This document shows, one piece after another, positions 17,801 through 26,002 of a stretch of DNA of 64,000 nucleotides (position 1 is its first letter; each line of letters begins with the position of its first letter). This DNA comes from Phycisphaeraceae bacterium (GTDB lineage: Bacteria; Planctomycetota; Phycisphaerae; Phycisphaerales; UBA1924). Location of the stretch: assembly GCA_020639135.1 (NCBI GenBank), contig JACKHE010000002.1:499961-563960 (forward strand), in the 5' to 3' direction. The notes below the pieces were generated by a model that saw only the letters and a list, made by a program, of their open reading frames with translations, had not been told where the DNA came from and did not search any database. The position numbers and the translations under genes are program-made.

Positions 17801-19438
17801 CAGCGCCGGCTGGAGACCGCCCTGCTCGACCTGCTCCAGGCGCTGCTCGATGCTCGAGGTGATCTGCGGGTAGTTGGACCCGGCGATGGCGCGGAGGTCG
17901 ATCTCATCGACGATCGGGACGGGGATCGCCTGGATCGTCTGCCGGCTCTGCGGGGAGGCCCCGGCGGTGCGCCAGAACATCTCCCGCTCGCGCGCGTCCA
18001 GCGGGGTGGTCTCGAGGATCGGCGAGGCGCTCACGTGCGTCAGGTCGAGCCACACGCCGGGGTACGCCGTCGAGTACGCATCGTTGATCGCGTCGAACGC
18101 GTCCGGCAGCCTCCACCCGCTGACGCGCTGGTGGTTCCACAGCCGGTTGACCTGCCCGCCGAGCGTCGCGTTGGCGAGCACATCGGGGTGCCCGATCGGC
18201 AGGTTCGTGTCCGGGTTGTTGTTGAAGTCCTGCGACCGGCGCAGCAGGCGGTAGAGGTCGATATCGCCGGGCGTGCGGCCCATGCCGACGCTGCTCGAAT
18301 CGCCCGGGAACTGCCACTCCAGCGAGCTGTTGACGTTGATCATCGCGCTGTTGTCGATGATCCGCGCCGCGATGACCCAGCGGTAGCCGAACAACTCGCC
18401 GAGCGAGTCGAGCTCCTGCCACCGGGCGTCGGCGCGGCCGTCGCCGTCGGTGTCGGCCCACATCCGCTCGTCGATGTTGTTGACGACGGTGAAGCCCATG
18501 TCGTCGGGATCGGACGTGTCGCCGTCGAGGAACTCCTGGACCCGGCTCTGCTGGTAGTCCCAGACACGGAGGTTCGTGCCGAGCGTGCCGCCGGCCCGGA
18601 GCGCACGATCGACACCGAGGTTCGGGCCGCCGTGCATGGGATTTTGCGCGCCGAGGTCGGTCTCGTTGTCCTCGACGTACGGCGTGCTGTACGCCGTGGA
18701 GGTGTCGAACCGATCGATCTCGAGCCCCGGGTCGCCCCGGCCGAGCGTCGCGCTGTAGGCGTCGCCCTGCGAGTTGGTCAGCCACTCGCAGAGATCGACA
18801 TACCGCCCGTGATCGCGCTGCCAGTAGCCGATCGAAGCGCCGGGCTGGATCTTGTAGTACCACCCGGAGCGGAGGTTCGTGATCTGGGGCCATGTGTCGG
18901 GGAGCAGGTCCGCGTCGGCGATGGAGTCCACCGGCTCCTGCGAGGCGAGCCAGGCATCGTCGGGGCGGGCGACCGGGAACCTCGATGTGGCGACGTCGAG
19001 CGGGAGGTACCAGGCATCATCGACCATGAACCCCGGGCCCCGCGCGGGGTCTGTGGGGTTGTTCAACCACTCTGAGTCCACCGACGGGTAGTCCCGGTAC
19101 TCCCCGTCCTCGAACATCCGGGGCCAGATGGAATACGGCCCGCTGCTCTCCGGGACGCCGCCGGTGACGACCTTGTTGCCGAAGAGGTCGGCGCCGATGA
19201 GCGCGCGGATGTGCGAGGACGCGGCGTTGACCTGCTGGCGGAAGTTGGCGACGGTGGCGTACGCCGAGGCGCTGGAGCGGTCGAGCCGGACGACGGTCAT
19301 GTAGCTAAGCGTGGCGACGGCCAGGACCGCGAGGATGCCGACGGCGAGGATGACAATGGTCCCCCTGCGGGATCGCGAGAAGCGCCCGGGCCTGTTCGTG
19401 CGTGGCGGGTTGTTCTTCATGTCCGTCATGTCCGTCAT
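14810..19438 (-). CDS. Giant GspK-like pseudopilin
   Basis: The 1542-residue protein starts with a basic leader and a type III (prepilin-like) hydrophobic segment, RRGTIVILAVGILAVLAVATL, lacking the usual Glu at +5, exactly as in GspK. The C-terminal part (around residues 1275-1290) has KINLNTAPIEVLKSMPFF, which matches the conserved helix-hairpin-like region of GspK (INxNTAP). Between them lies over 1000 residues of soluble sequence rich in Asp, Pro, Gly and Asn, far longer than normal GspK (about 300-350 residues). GspK caps the pseudopilus tip together with GspI and GspJ, and the three genes are adjacent here. Start ATG 19438 has GGAGG 7 bases upstream. A 9-bp tandem duplication creates two further in-frame ATGs. 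The preceding gene ends 25 bases away. Confidence 0.8.
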   Translation of the reverse strand: MTDMTDMKNNPPRTNRPGRFSRSRRGTIVILAVGILAVLAVATLSYMTVVRLDRSSASAYATVANFRQQVNAASSHIRALIGADLFGNKVVTGGVPESSGPYSIWPRMFEDGEYRDYPSVDSEWLNNPTDPARGPGFMVDDAWYLPLDVATSRFPVARPDDAWLASQEPVDSIADADLLPDTWPQITNLRSGWYYKIQPGASIGYWQRDHGRYVDLCEWLTNSQGDAYSATLGRGDPGLEIDRFDTSTAYSTPYVEDNETDLGAQNPMHGGPNLGVDRALRAGGTLGTNLRVWDYQQSRVQEFLDGDTSDPDDMGFTVVNNIDERMWADTDGDGRADARWQELDSLGELFGYRWVIAARIIDNSAMINVNSSLEWQFPGDSSSVGMGRTPGDIDLYRLLRRSQDFNNNPDTNLPIGHPDVLANATLGGQVNRLWNHQRVSGWRLPDAFDAINDAYSTAYPGVWLDLTHVSASPILETTPLDAREREMFWRTAGASPQSRQTIQAIPVPIVDEIDLRAIAGSNYPQITSSIEQRLEQVEQGGLQPALGWLPGIDPPSGATEDYPLQNSLGLLRSKEDGRDVRTFGLNAVTPEMDFASNNYFQTNKIHRYVADIRRHMTTINGVSDVSPVPVLDTVAYPGKYANEKIRIDDPDLIRPQVANTTELNAYRTQIKDFVNEAFGAFLWALAPMLTDRPIMWGLTENDTGDQADDIDFMYGGGMTGPAERLDNQMGSAYAVLRSLSLAVNLADALDRDLNDRESPTIVRFAPPANMSGGPVPPPPSLDAGFRDFRPATGFTHGALLNDVFTAGTAQQHVGSSSEGVTLIGLDRQPFLMEAATIAVLEDSRDPVTGMDTPVVDPTQADDQIVSYMFFELGNPWPEQINVSDYVIRISADPGAPDPTKDFLLALGQLLSGSSALILPGTSKTFMIQFDPDTSMLPGMHFQDVRDRFHTQLMTELAGNSLAIPGNLAELDPMLTGSTVIPTGNGAVPFSSYYTSTKGVVQLCYHDAANDELYLVDRLTGPDNDFPWPNSAGLPGFSMFPFDNMLMMQVTGSGRAVFTSSLRRPKQQPAGGGFPAYIIEQPLSNIPMTGLDFVQWELAPAPQHSTVDPIDDPTTLPENLPPLALPVTDLNLNGGALAGMPNMQLFVPDGPLRSVAELHMLSVFTNMYVHESNAVYASDTTSMFGALRYAYDNARTGPGSWRTVSEQLGEDAHWLYNGTVGVVNPYLGVLDPSRFVLGGDLAPSPASGDPWPDGLRIPLADRVFDCFTVTPNPSGLAQGKINLNTAPIEVLKSMPFFDPETDVTSSESDTLPASADRATIVRDYRDLRNLFASMGDRESLTGITGLRTNGADPDHFGLVNVAELLNMTSHDTNTGATSTMSGFSADFGQLGSDTTPSDGAPLSLRYSTSAYGGGTVNRDFNEFTPYDTRNDFANSSFDPQDDPEERLALARSALDIASTRSDVFTAYFVLRAYNPEQIEIIQTQGISDLPTLATLIDEQAGAVTSPGLRPVYESRWLGVYDRSAVRRPTDKPRTLLLVELPIN
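19421..19438 (-). repeat. 9-bp tandem duplication at the GspK-like start
   Basis: The plus-strand unit gtccgtcat occurs twice in direct succession. On the coding strand it doubles the codons Met-Thr-Asp, so the protein begins with three possible methionine starts (19438, 19429, 19420). Confidence 0.7.
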
Positions 19439-19463
19439 GGCGTGACCTCCGTGGGGTCGCTGC

Positions 19464-21395
19464 TCAGTACCCCTGGGGATCCAGGGAGAAGATGAACTCG
19501 AAGTCCTTGCCGCTGGGGAGCCTCCCCAGCGAGTCGTGCAGGGTGACGCGGATGCGCAGCAGGATCGTCTTGTCCCACGCGTCCCCGTACCCGGAGCCGC
19601 TGGGCTTGCGGAAGGGGAAGATCACCAGCGCCTCGTTGTCCGGGTCGCTCGCGCCGCCGGTCAGCAGCGCGGAGTACACCGGCCCCTGCGTCGCGTCGGG
19701 GGGCGTCCCGCCTGAGCCGGTCATGGACGTGGCGTCGCCGATGCTGTCGTCGAGCCTGGCGGTGTTGATGAAGCTCTCGTACCCGGAGTCGGTGGACAGG
19801 CTCATCGGGGACAGCTCGGATTGCTTCCAGGTCAGCCGCCGTTGCGTGTCCGCCTGGAGGTTGACCAGCCCCTGCGCCTCGAGCGGCTCCCAGTTGTCGT
19901 AGAGCGAGCGCACCTGCACGGCGCCCTGCTTGTTCAGCGGGCGGATGTCGAACCACAGCGTCTCGCCCCGGCGGACGACCGTCTCGCCGCCGACAACGAT
20001 GTCGTCCGTCGCCGTCGAGCCGTCGCTCCAGGCGACCTCGAAGTTCGAGCAGTTCGTCGCCAGGACGGCGTGGAGGTCCATCAGCGCGTCCTCGGGCTGC
20101 GGCGTGTCGATCATCGGCTTGGGCGAGCGGACGATCACCGGCGGGGACGGCTCGATCTGCAGCCTCGTGAACATGCCCGCGATAGCGCGCTGCAGCGCGG
20201 GGAGGTCCAGCGCCTCGTTCCCGGTCCGCAGCCACAGCGGGTTGTTCGCCGTGGAGGGGTCCATCGCGTCGGCGCCCTGGATGTTCAGGAGGCGCCCGGA
20301 GCTGAAGGGCCGGCCGGTCGAGTTCAGCGCCGCGGGGTTGGCGCCCTCGATCCAGCTCCGCACGTCCAGCGCCGTCTGGGCGCACACATCCACGCGGCCG
20401 TCGCGGATGCGCCGGTAGTTGGAGCGGTCCGCGAGCATGAAGTTGTCGTCCTCGAGGTCCGTGTCGTTCCTGATCTGGTTGTCCATCAGGTTGACGCGCT
20501 GCTCGGTCTCCAGGTCCCGGATGTACGGCGCGAACTCGCGGCGGATGCCGATGCCCGTGTCGCGGCTGAACACGCCGCCCATCGGGTAGTCCGCCGCGTC
20601 GCCGCCGTAGAGGAGCAGGGGCTGGCGGCACAGCGTCCAGCGACCGGCGAACTCGTTGAGCCCCGTCGCGGTGTCGTAGGCCGGGACATCGCTGATGTTC
20701 TCGAAGCGGTTGTCGGTCAGCCGCGCGTCGCCCGAGCCGACGCTGGGATTCGGGGAGATCCCGAAGTCGCCGTCCGGGATGTACCAGCGCTCGGGCCCCG
20801 AGCGGGCGCCGAGATCATCGAGATCCGCGGGGGGCCACGCCGGATCCGGGACCGGGCGCAGGCCGTGGCCGTAGTAGATCCGCGCGTTGAGCGCCAGCGG
20901 CGTGTTGAAGTCGGGGTCGAGCTGGTACGAGGTGTAGCCGTCGGAGCCGCTGTTGGCGATGAACATGAGCTCATCGACGCGGCGCGTGACGGCCCTGCCG
21001 CCGTCGGGGTCGTAGGGCCCGTTGATAAGCCCGTTGTTGATGTCGTTGCGGTCGGCGTCGCGGTCCCTGGCGGTCAGGTAGAGCGCGACCTCGCCGTCGC
21101 CGGTGTCGAGCACCCCGTCGCGATCGAGGTCGCCGATCTCGCGCATGCGGATGGCGAGGAACGTCTCGCCGGGCTGCATGCGGTTGAAGCCCTCGAAGTC
21201 GTCGCGGAGCTGCTTCTCCAGGGCGCGGGCGATCTGGTTCACCTCCGACTCGGCGCTGCCGATCGCGACGAGCCCCCCCACCGACCGGAAGATGCGCCCG
21301 ATCCCCGCCGTCAGCAGCGCGATCGCCGCGATCGAGACCAGCAGCTCGGTCAGCGTGAAGCCGGGTCGGCGCCTGTTGGTTCGAGAATGACTCAT
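19464..21395 (-). CDS. GspJ-like pseudopilin, extended
   Basis: The 643-residue protein carries a prepilin-type N-terminus: RRRPG followed by FTLTELLVSIAAIALLTAG, with cleavage expected between Gly and Phe and Glu at +5. Its place between the GspI-like and GspK-like genes suggests the GspJ role at the pseudopilus tip. It is about three times the normal GspJ length. The soluble part is rich in short calcium-binding-like acidic loops such as DLDRDGVLDTGDGE. ATG 21395 overlaps the stop of the upstream pseudopilin by 4 bases (ATGA) and is preferred over longer in-frame starts. Assignment to GspJ rests on order and the N-terminus, not on a clear domain match. Confidence 0.75.
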   Translation of the reverse strand: MSHSRTNRRRPGFTLTELLVSIAAIALLTAGIGRIFRSVGGLVAIGSAESEVNQIARALEKQLRDDFEGFNRMQPGETFLAIRMREIGDLDRDGVLDTGDGEVALYLTARDRDADRNDINNGLINGPYDPDGGRAVTRRVDELMFIANSGSDGYTSYQLDPDFNTPLALNARIYYGHGLRPVPDPAWPPADLDDLGARSGPERWYIPDGDFGISPNPSVGSGDARLTDNRFENISDVPAYDTATGLNEFAGRWTLCRQPLLLYGGDAADYPMGGVFSRDTGIGIRREFAPYIRDLETEQRVNLMDNQIRNDTDLEDDNFMLADRSNYRRIRDGRVDVCAQTALDVRSWIEGANPAALNSTGRPFSSGRLLNIQGADAMDPSTANNPLWLRTGNEALDLPALQRAIAGMFTRLQIEPSPPVIVRSPKPMIDTPQPEDALMDLHAVLATNCSNFEVAWSDGSTATDDIVVGGETVVRRGETLWFDIRPLNKQGAVQVRSLYDNWEPLEAQGLVNLQADTQRRLTWKQSELSPMSLSTDSGYESFINTARLDDSIGDATSMTGSGGTPPDATQGPVYSALLTGGASDPDNEALVIFPFRKPSGSGYGDAWDKTILLRIRVTLHDSLGRLPSGKDFEFIFSLDPQGY

Positions 21396-22843
21396 TGATT
21401 CGCCACCTGGATGACGCGCGCATCCACCACGTTCAGCAGCCACTCCGTCTGGTCGGTGCGGCTGGAGACCACCGGGTACACCGCCCACGCGTGCAGCAGC
21501 GCCCGGTCGGCGGGGTTCGTCAGGTCCATGATCGGCGTGCGCCCGCCGATCCGCGGGGAGCGGTCGAGGTAGGCCACGATCACGTCAGAGCCCGCGGAGC
21601 GGGAAAGGTTCCGGTTGGCGACGACGCGCACCGGGAAGTCGGCGCCGGGATCGGTGGGGTCCGGCGCGTTGTTCACGACGCCGTTGCGCGAGCTGACCAT
21701 CAGGATCTGCCCCTGCGCGATGGCCCAGCCGAGGTCCCGCTCCTCGCTGGCCGGGATCTCGAAGAAGTACCGCTGCGTGTTGGCCTCGTACCCGAGGTTC
21801 AGCTCGACCTCGCGAAGGACGCTTGTCTCGCTCTGAACGTCGAACTCGGTCTCGGGCGGGACGAACGACAGCCCCCGGAAGACGAACGATTCGTTCTCCG
21901 TCGGCTTGCTCAGCGCCCGCATGGTGTAGGTGAAGAAGCACAGCTGCGTCGAGGCGTCCGCCTGGCGGATCAGCGCGGAGTACCCCAGGATCGGGCGCTC
22001 CCCGCCGGGGTAGTTCGGCTCGGGCTCCGTCACAAGGCGGTCGTTGATTGAGACGAGCTGGTCGTTGCGCCACTGGTGGGGCGAGACGGTGATGGTGTTG
22101 ATGAACCAGCCCGGCATCGGGATCGGCGGTGTGATGTTGAATGAATCGATCCCCGCGGTCCCGCTGACGCTGTTCTCCCGCCGGTCGAACATCAGCCCGG
22201 AGCCGAAGTCCGCGGAGTTCAGACTGACAATGTCGTTGGTCGTGCCGATCGGGTTCGGCGGTGTGAACGTCGTCAGGTGCTGCGAATCGATGTTCTGATT
22301 CACCTGGTTGTAGTGCAGCAGCTCCACCGTGACCGTCAGGCCGGATTCCAGGTCGATGCGGCGGTTCCGGAGCCTGCCGAAACTCACGCCGTTGAAGAAG
22401 GCGCCGCTGGACTGGTTGTAGTTGAGCTGGTTGAGGTAGGGGTTGAGCTCCGACGCGCTCACGCCGGTCTGCCCGTTGGAGTAGGGCGCGTTCGGGCCGG
22501 CCGCCCGGTACACGGTGGTCGGGTACGGGTAATCCACCAGCAGGTACCCCGGCGCCACCGTCAGGTAGTTCGAGATGTCGTCCATCGCGACCGCGTTCCA
22601 CTGCCCCTCCAGGATCGCGCCCAGGCTCAGGCCGGAGCGACCGAGCATCCGCTCGAGAAGCTCCTCGGCGTTGTTGACGACGCCGACGGAGAGGTTCTGC
22701 ATGGAGGCCTTGCGCTGCTGCGTCGCCGAGCCCGCGAGGATCGCGATCAGCCCCAGCGTCCCCAGCCCCAGCACCGTCGTGGCGATCAGCACCTCGATGA
22801 GCGAGTAGCCGCGGCGTCGTGTTGTGTTGCGTGTGCGGATCAT
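21392..22843 (-). CDS. GspI/PilV-like pseudopilin
   Basis: The 483-residue protein begins MIRTRNTTRRRG followed by YSLIEVLIATTVLGLGTLGLIAILAGS. The cleavage site is Gly-Tyr, Glu is at +5, and the helix ends in the GL-I-A pattern typical of GspI and PilV minor pilins. The rest is a long soluble domain with many Asn, Gln and Tyr residues and no recognised fold. It is about four times the usual GspI length. Its stop overlaps the GspJ-like start, and its own ATG overlaps the preceding stop, both as ATGA. Confidence 0.78.
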   Translation of the reverse strand: MIRTRNTTRRRGYSLIEVLIATTVLGLGTLGLIAILAGSATQQRKASMQNLSVGVVNNAEELLERMLGRSGLSLGAILEGQWNAVAMDDISNYLTVAPGYLLVDYPYPTTVYRAAGPNAPYSNGQTGVSASELNPYLNQLNYNQSSGAFFNGVSFGRLRNRRIDLESGLTVTVELLHYNQVNQNIDSQHLTTFTPPNPIGTTNDIVSLNSADFGSGLMFDRRENSVSGTAGIDSFNITPPIPMPGWFINTITVSPHQWRNDQLVSINDRLVTEPEPNYPGGERPILGYSALIRQADASTQLCFFTYTMRALSKPTENESFVFRGLSFVPPETEFDVQSETSVLREVELNLGYEANTQRYFFEIPASEERDLGWAIAQGQILMVSSRNGVVNNAPDPTDPGADFPVRVVANRNLSRSAGSDVIVAYLDRSPRIGGRTPIMDLTNPADRALLHAWAVYPVVSSRTDQTEWLLNVVDARVIQVANQ

Positions 22844-24039
22844 TGGCTTGTGCTCCTGATCGCGGTCCCGGTGTAGCGATCGAACCCCATGATCTCGGCG
22901 TTGCGGTCGATCCAGCGGCTGACCTCGTGGCAGAGCGGGTCGAGCGAGAGATCACCGGGGGCGATCTCGTCGCCGTTGCCGGGGCGCCCGTCGGGGTCGT
23001 ACATCGGCCAGGGCGCCAGCGAGGTGTGCGGGTGCAGCGTCCAGACGCGCTGCTGGCCCGTCCCCTTCTGCAACTCCGCAAGGTCCACGACCGCCAGCTG
23101 CGAGACCGTGCGGAGGATCACCTCCGGGTTGCGCGATCGCTCGCCGATGGTCACCCCCAGGCGCAGCTCGAACGCCGTCCCGTCGTTCTCGGGATCGAAG
23201 ATGTTCGGCTCGTCGTAGGGCAGCGTGGAATCGGGATTCGCGATCGGGTCGGCCGGGTTGCGATCCACCGGGTCGAGCGGGAGCTCGATGTACGCGTTGG
23301 CAGGCTGCGCGTACGACCCCCTGGCGGAGGATGTCACCGTCGAGCCGTCCGGGTTGAACTGCACGCAGAACGAGTTGGCGTGGCGGAGCGCATCGCGGAC
23401 TTCGTCCGTGATCCCGTTCTCGATCAGCTGCGACCAGGGATCGTCCATGCCCGCGGGGAACGAGCCGGGCTCCCAGAACAGGTACGGGTCGTTCCGGGGG
23501 AACAGCCAGTAGTTCTCGTCATCGTCGGTGTACTCGGTCCCGTCGGGGCCGAGGGTCTCGCCGGCGTACCAGTGCTGCGTGAACTGGTCGATCATGTTGT
23601 TGGCGGGGTCCGGGATGTGCGCGAACGACAGGCCGAAGACCGCCGTCCCCCTGGGAAGCTCGATCGGCGTCGTGTTCTGCGCGGGGCGGAAACCGACGGC
23701 GTACGCGTGCTCGGGGGGAGCCGTGGGGAGATCCGAGAGCAGGCTCGCCGACTCGTACTGCTCGAGGATCACCAGCGTGTACCGCTCGGTTCGCACGTCG
23801 AAGAGGAACGCCACGGCGGTCCGCACGCCCCGGCTCATCGCGATCGATCGGGCGCTGCCCAGCGACGCGGTCGTCTGGCTGATCGCGGCGGTGTAGTTCG
23901 AAGACGCGATGATCGTCGAGAACGAGGGGAGCGTCACGGCCACGAGCAGCACGATGATGCTGATGACCACGAGCATCTCAACGAGCGTGAACGCGCCGCG
24001 GCGGGCGCATCGGGCGGGATGTCGCCTGGCGTCGTTCAT
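22840..24039 (-). CDS. GspH/FimT-like pseudopilin
   Basis: The 399-residue protein has the prepilin N-terminus RRGAFTLVEMLVVISIIVLLVAVTLPS. The residue before Phe is Ala rather than Gly, which prepilin peptidases tolerate in some minor pilins. The following segment (SLGSARSIAMSRGVRTAVAF) matches the GspH/FimT pattern of a second helix followed by a strand. The C-terminal two thirds is not recognised. ATG 24039 overlaps the upstream stop by 4 bases, and its stop overlaps the next ATG in the same way. Confidence 0.78.
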   Translation of the reverse strand: MNDARRHPARCARRGAFTLVEMLVVISIIVLLVAVTLPSFSTIIASSNYTAAISQTTASLGSARSIAMSRGVRTAVAFLFDVRTERYTLVILEQYESASLLSDLPTAPPEHAYAVGFRPAQNTTPIELPRGTAVFGLSFAHIPDPANNMIDQFTQHWYAGETLGPDGTEYTDDDENYWLFPRNDPYLFWEPGSFPAGMDDPWSQLIENGITDEVRDALRHANSFCVQFNPDGSTVTSSARGSYAQPANAYIELPLDPVDRNPADPIANPDSTLPYDEPNIFDPENDGTAFELRLGVTIGERSRNPEVILRTVSQLAVVDLAELQKGTGQQRVWTLHPHTSLAPWPMYDPDGRPGNGDEIAPGDLSLDPLCHEVSRWIDRNAEIMGFDRYTGTAIRSTSQ

Positions 24040-24941
24040 CGGTAGGTCCCATTGAACTCGTCGGTGTTCAGCGCCGGATCGACCGGGTAGGAGTACAGGT
24101 TGTCCTCGAGGCCCTTGATCGCCATGGACGTCGTGGTGATGTCCTCGCCGTTGCCGCCGACCGAGATGACCGTCCCCGGGTCGATCGCCCCGGTCTGGGT
24201 GAACTGGCTGGTCGTCCCGTAGAGGCCGTCGGGGCCCGCGGAGAAAAAGTACGGCCGGTTGTTGACGCACTTGCCGTAGAGGTCCTGCGCGAGCCGGTTG
24301 TTGGGGTGGACGTAGAAGATCACTCGCGCGGAGTCGTCGAGGATCGGCCACGGGTTCTGCAGCGGGTCGTTCGCCTTGGCCGCCCACAGTCCCGTGTCGC
24401 CCCACGCGTCCACCACCGAGGGCGTCACGTCCGCGTAGTTGATCGAGTTCGGATCGTTCGGGTTGTACACCGTCCCGTACGTGGCGGTCGGGACGACGAA
24501 CCGGTCCGGGATCCCCGCGATGATGTCGTCCACCGCGCCGATGCCCGCGGCCTGACCGATGAACACCGCGGCGTCGGGGTGCCGCGGGTAGGCGCGGTTG
24601 AGATACGTGGAGTTGTCCCCGGCGTCCGTCAGGTCGTTTGTCTTGCGCGACGAGCTGTCGGCGACGAGATACTCGCCGGGCACGCCGCGGTACGCCGTGT
24701 CGATGAACGGCGGGATCGTCCCGCCCGACTCGACGATGTACTCCTCGAGCGCCCGGTCGAGCGAGTTGAGGATCCCGCGGGTCGTGGCGGCGTCCTGGCG
24801 CCCGATGACCAGCACGCCGGTGGTGATCGCGATCGCCATCAGGATGACGATGATGGAGATCACCGCGAGCAGCTCGATCAGGGTGAACCCCGCCCCGGGG
24901 CGGGAGCGCGGTGTCGATCGGCGGTTGCCCTTGCTGCTCAT
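24036..24941 (-). CDS. Type II secretion GspG-like pseudopilin (second of two)
   Basis: The 301-residue protein shows RPGAG followed by FTLIELLAVISIIVILMAIAIT, an ideal prepilin leader with Gly-Phe cleavage and Glu at +5. The mature part contains VVDAWGD and PYFFSAGPDGLYGT, the paired motifs of GspG-type major pseudopilins that form the calcium-bound C-terminal loop. It is twice the usual GspG length. ATG 24941 overlaps the stop of the other GspG-like gene by 4 bases. Confidence 0.82.
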   Translation of the reverse strand: MSSKGNRRSTPRSRPGAGFTLIELLAVISIIVILMAIAITTGVLVIGRQDAATTRGILNSLDRALEEYIVESGGTIPPFIDTAYRGVPGEYLVADSSSRKTNDLTDAGDNSTYLNRAYPRHPDAAVFIGQAAGIGAVDDIIAGIPDRFVVPTATYGTVYNPNDPNSINYADVTPSVVDAWGDTGLWAAKANDPLQNPWPILDDSARVIFYVHPNNRLAQDLYGKCVNNRPYFFSAGPDGLYGTTSQFTQTGAIDPGTVISVGGNGEDITTTSMAIKGLEDNLYSYPVDPALNTDEFNGTYR

Positions 24942-26002
24942 GGCGCCTCCCTGATGTTGTCCTTGATCATGCCGAGCATCCGGCGGAGCGAGCCGGGGGT
25001 CGTGTCCACCGTGTTGAGGAGCTCGGTGTTGGTCGAGGTCACCGAGAGCGGCTCGAACTCCACGAGCGAAAGGTCGCCCCCCGCGCCGGACGGCCGGCTC
25101 CCGGCGAACCGCTTGTTCGGGCCCGCGGAGAGCAGGAAGTACGGCGCGCTGGTGATCCCGGGGTCCAGCTCCGGCTTGAACCCGCCGGTGACCGCCGCGT
25201 AGTCCACCAGCTCGATCGGCGCGTACTCCAGAGTCGTCTCACCGTTGAGCGGGCTCTTGATCGGCCAGGTCGGCGCGTAATACCGGATGGGCGTGCCCCA
25301 GGCGTCCACGATCAGCGGCATGGAGCGGTCGAGCTCCTCGTCGATCCGCGCCACATCGTCCTTGCGGGCGCTGTTGCCGCTGCCGAGGTCCGCGATCTGC
25401 GCCGCGCGCATCGAATCGCTGTCGGCGAGATCGAGATAGGGCCCGTACACGCGGCCGGTCTTCTTGGGGTTGTTCTTCGACCGGTCCCTGGCGCCGCCCC
25501 AGGAGTGGTCAGACCCCGGATCGCGGAACCCCGGCCCCGCGACGCCGTCGTGCCGCTCGGGGTCCCGGTCGGCGCCGGAGGTGGTCTCGGAGGGCTCCAG
25601 GCGCCCGACGCCGACGAGGTACGCCGGGAGCGAGCAGAGACTGAAGCTGCGGTACTGGCGGAGCAGCTCCCCGGCGTTGTCCTGGACCTCGAGGACGGTC
25701 CGCTCCGGCATCTCCTTGTTGAAGTCATCGCGGAGCAGCGGCGGGTAGTACCCGAAGTCGGTGTGGAACTGCTCCAGCGCATCGGACATCGAGTGCATCA
25801 GGAACTTCGTCGAGGAGACCTCGGCGCTCCGGAACGCGCGCGTGGTCGCCACCAGCGTGATCCCCGCGAGCAGCGCGATGATCCCGATCACCACGAGCAG
25901 TTCGACCAGCGTGAAGCCGGTTCGGCGGCGGGTTGTCGGATCCGGGAGGGGCATCGGCGTGGTCGTCCTTTCGCAGCCGGGGGCGGGCGGTGTCCGGCTC
26001 AT
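24938..26002 (-). CDS. Type II secretion GspG-like pseudopilin (first of two)
   Basis: The 354-residue protein shows RRRTG followed by FTLVELLVVIGIIALLAGITLVATTRAF, then LIVDAWGTPIRYY and PYFLLSAGPNKRF, the GspG-type motifs. ATG 26002 overlaps the GspF-like stop by 4 bases (ATGA) as in the other genes of this chain; a second ATG at 25954 would shorten the cytoplasmic leader from 29 to 13 residues and is equally possible from the protein alone. Two adjacent GspG-like genes suggest either a mixed filament or a major pilin with an accessory partner. Confidence 0.82.
   Translation of the reverse strand: MSRTPPAPGCERTTTPMPLPDPTTRRRTGFTLVELLVVIGIIALLAGITLVATTRAFRSAEVSSTKFLMHSMSDALEQFHTDFGYYPPLLRDDFNKEMPERTVLEVQDNAGELLRQYRSFSLCSLPAYLVGVGRLEPSETTSGADRDPERHDGVAGPGFRDPGSDHSWGGARDRSKNNPKKTGRVYGPYLDLADSDSMRAAQIADLGSGNSARKDDVARIDEELDRSMPLIVDAWGTPIRYYAPTWPIKSPLNGETTLEYAPIELVDYAAVTGGFKPELDPGITSAPYFLLSAGPNKRFAGSRPSGAGGDLSLVEFEPLSVTSTNTELLNTVDTTPGSLRRMLGMIKDNIREAP

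Noticed and set aside
15803..19075. A 1090-residue open frame on the plus strand opposite the GspK-like gene
   Set aside because: The sequence is a low-complexity arginine/valine-rich antisense frame with no signal peptide or motif, while the minus strand has a prepilin leader, a ribosome-binding site and a GspK motif.
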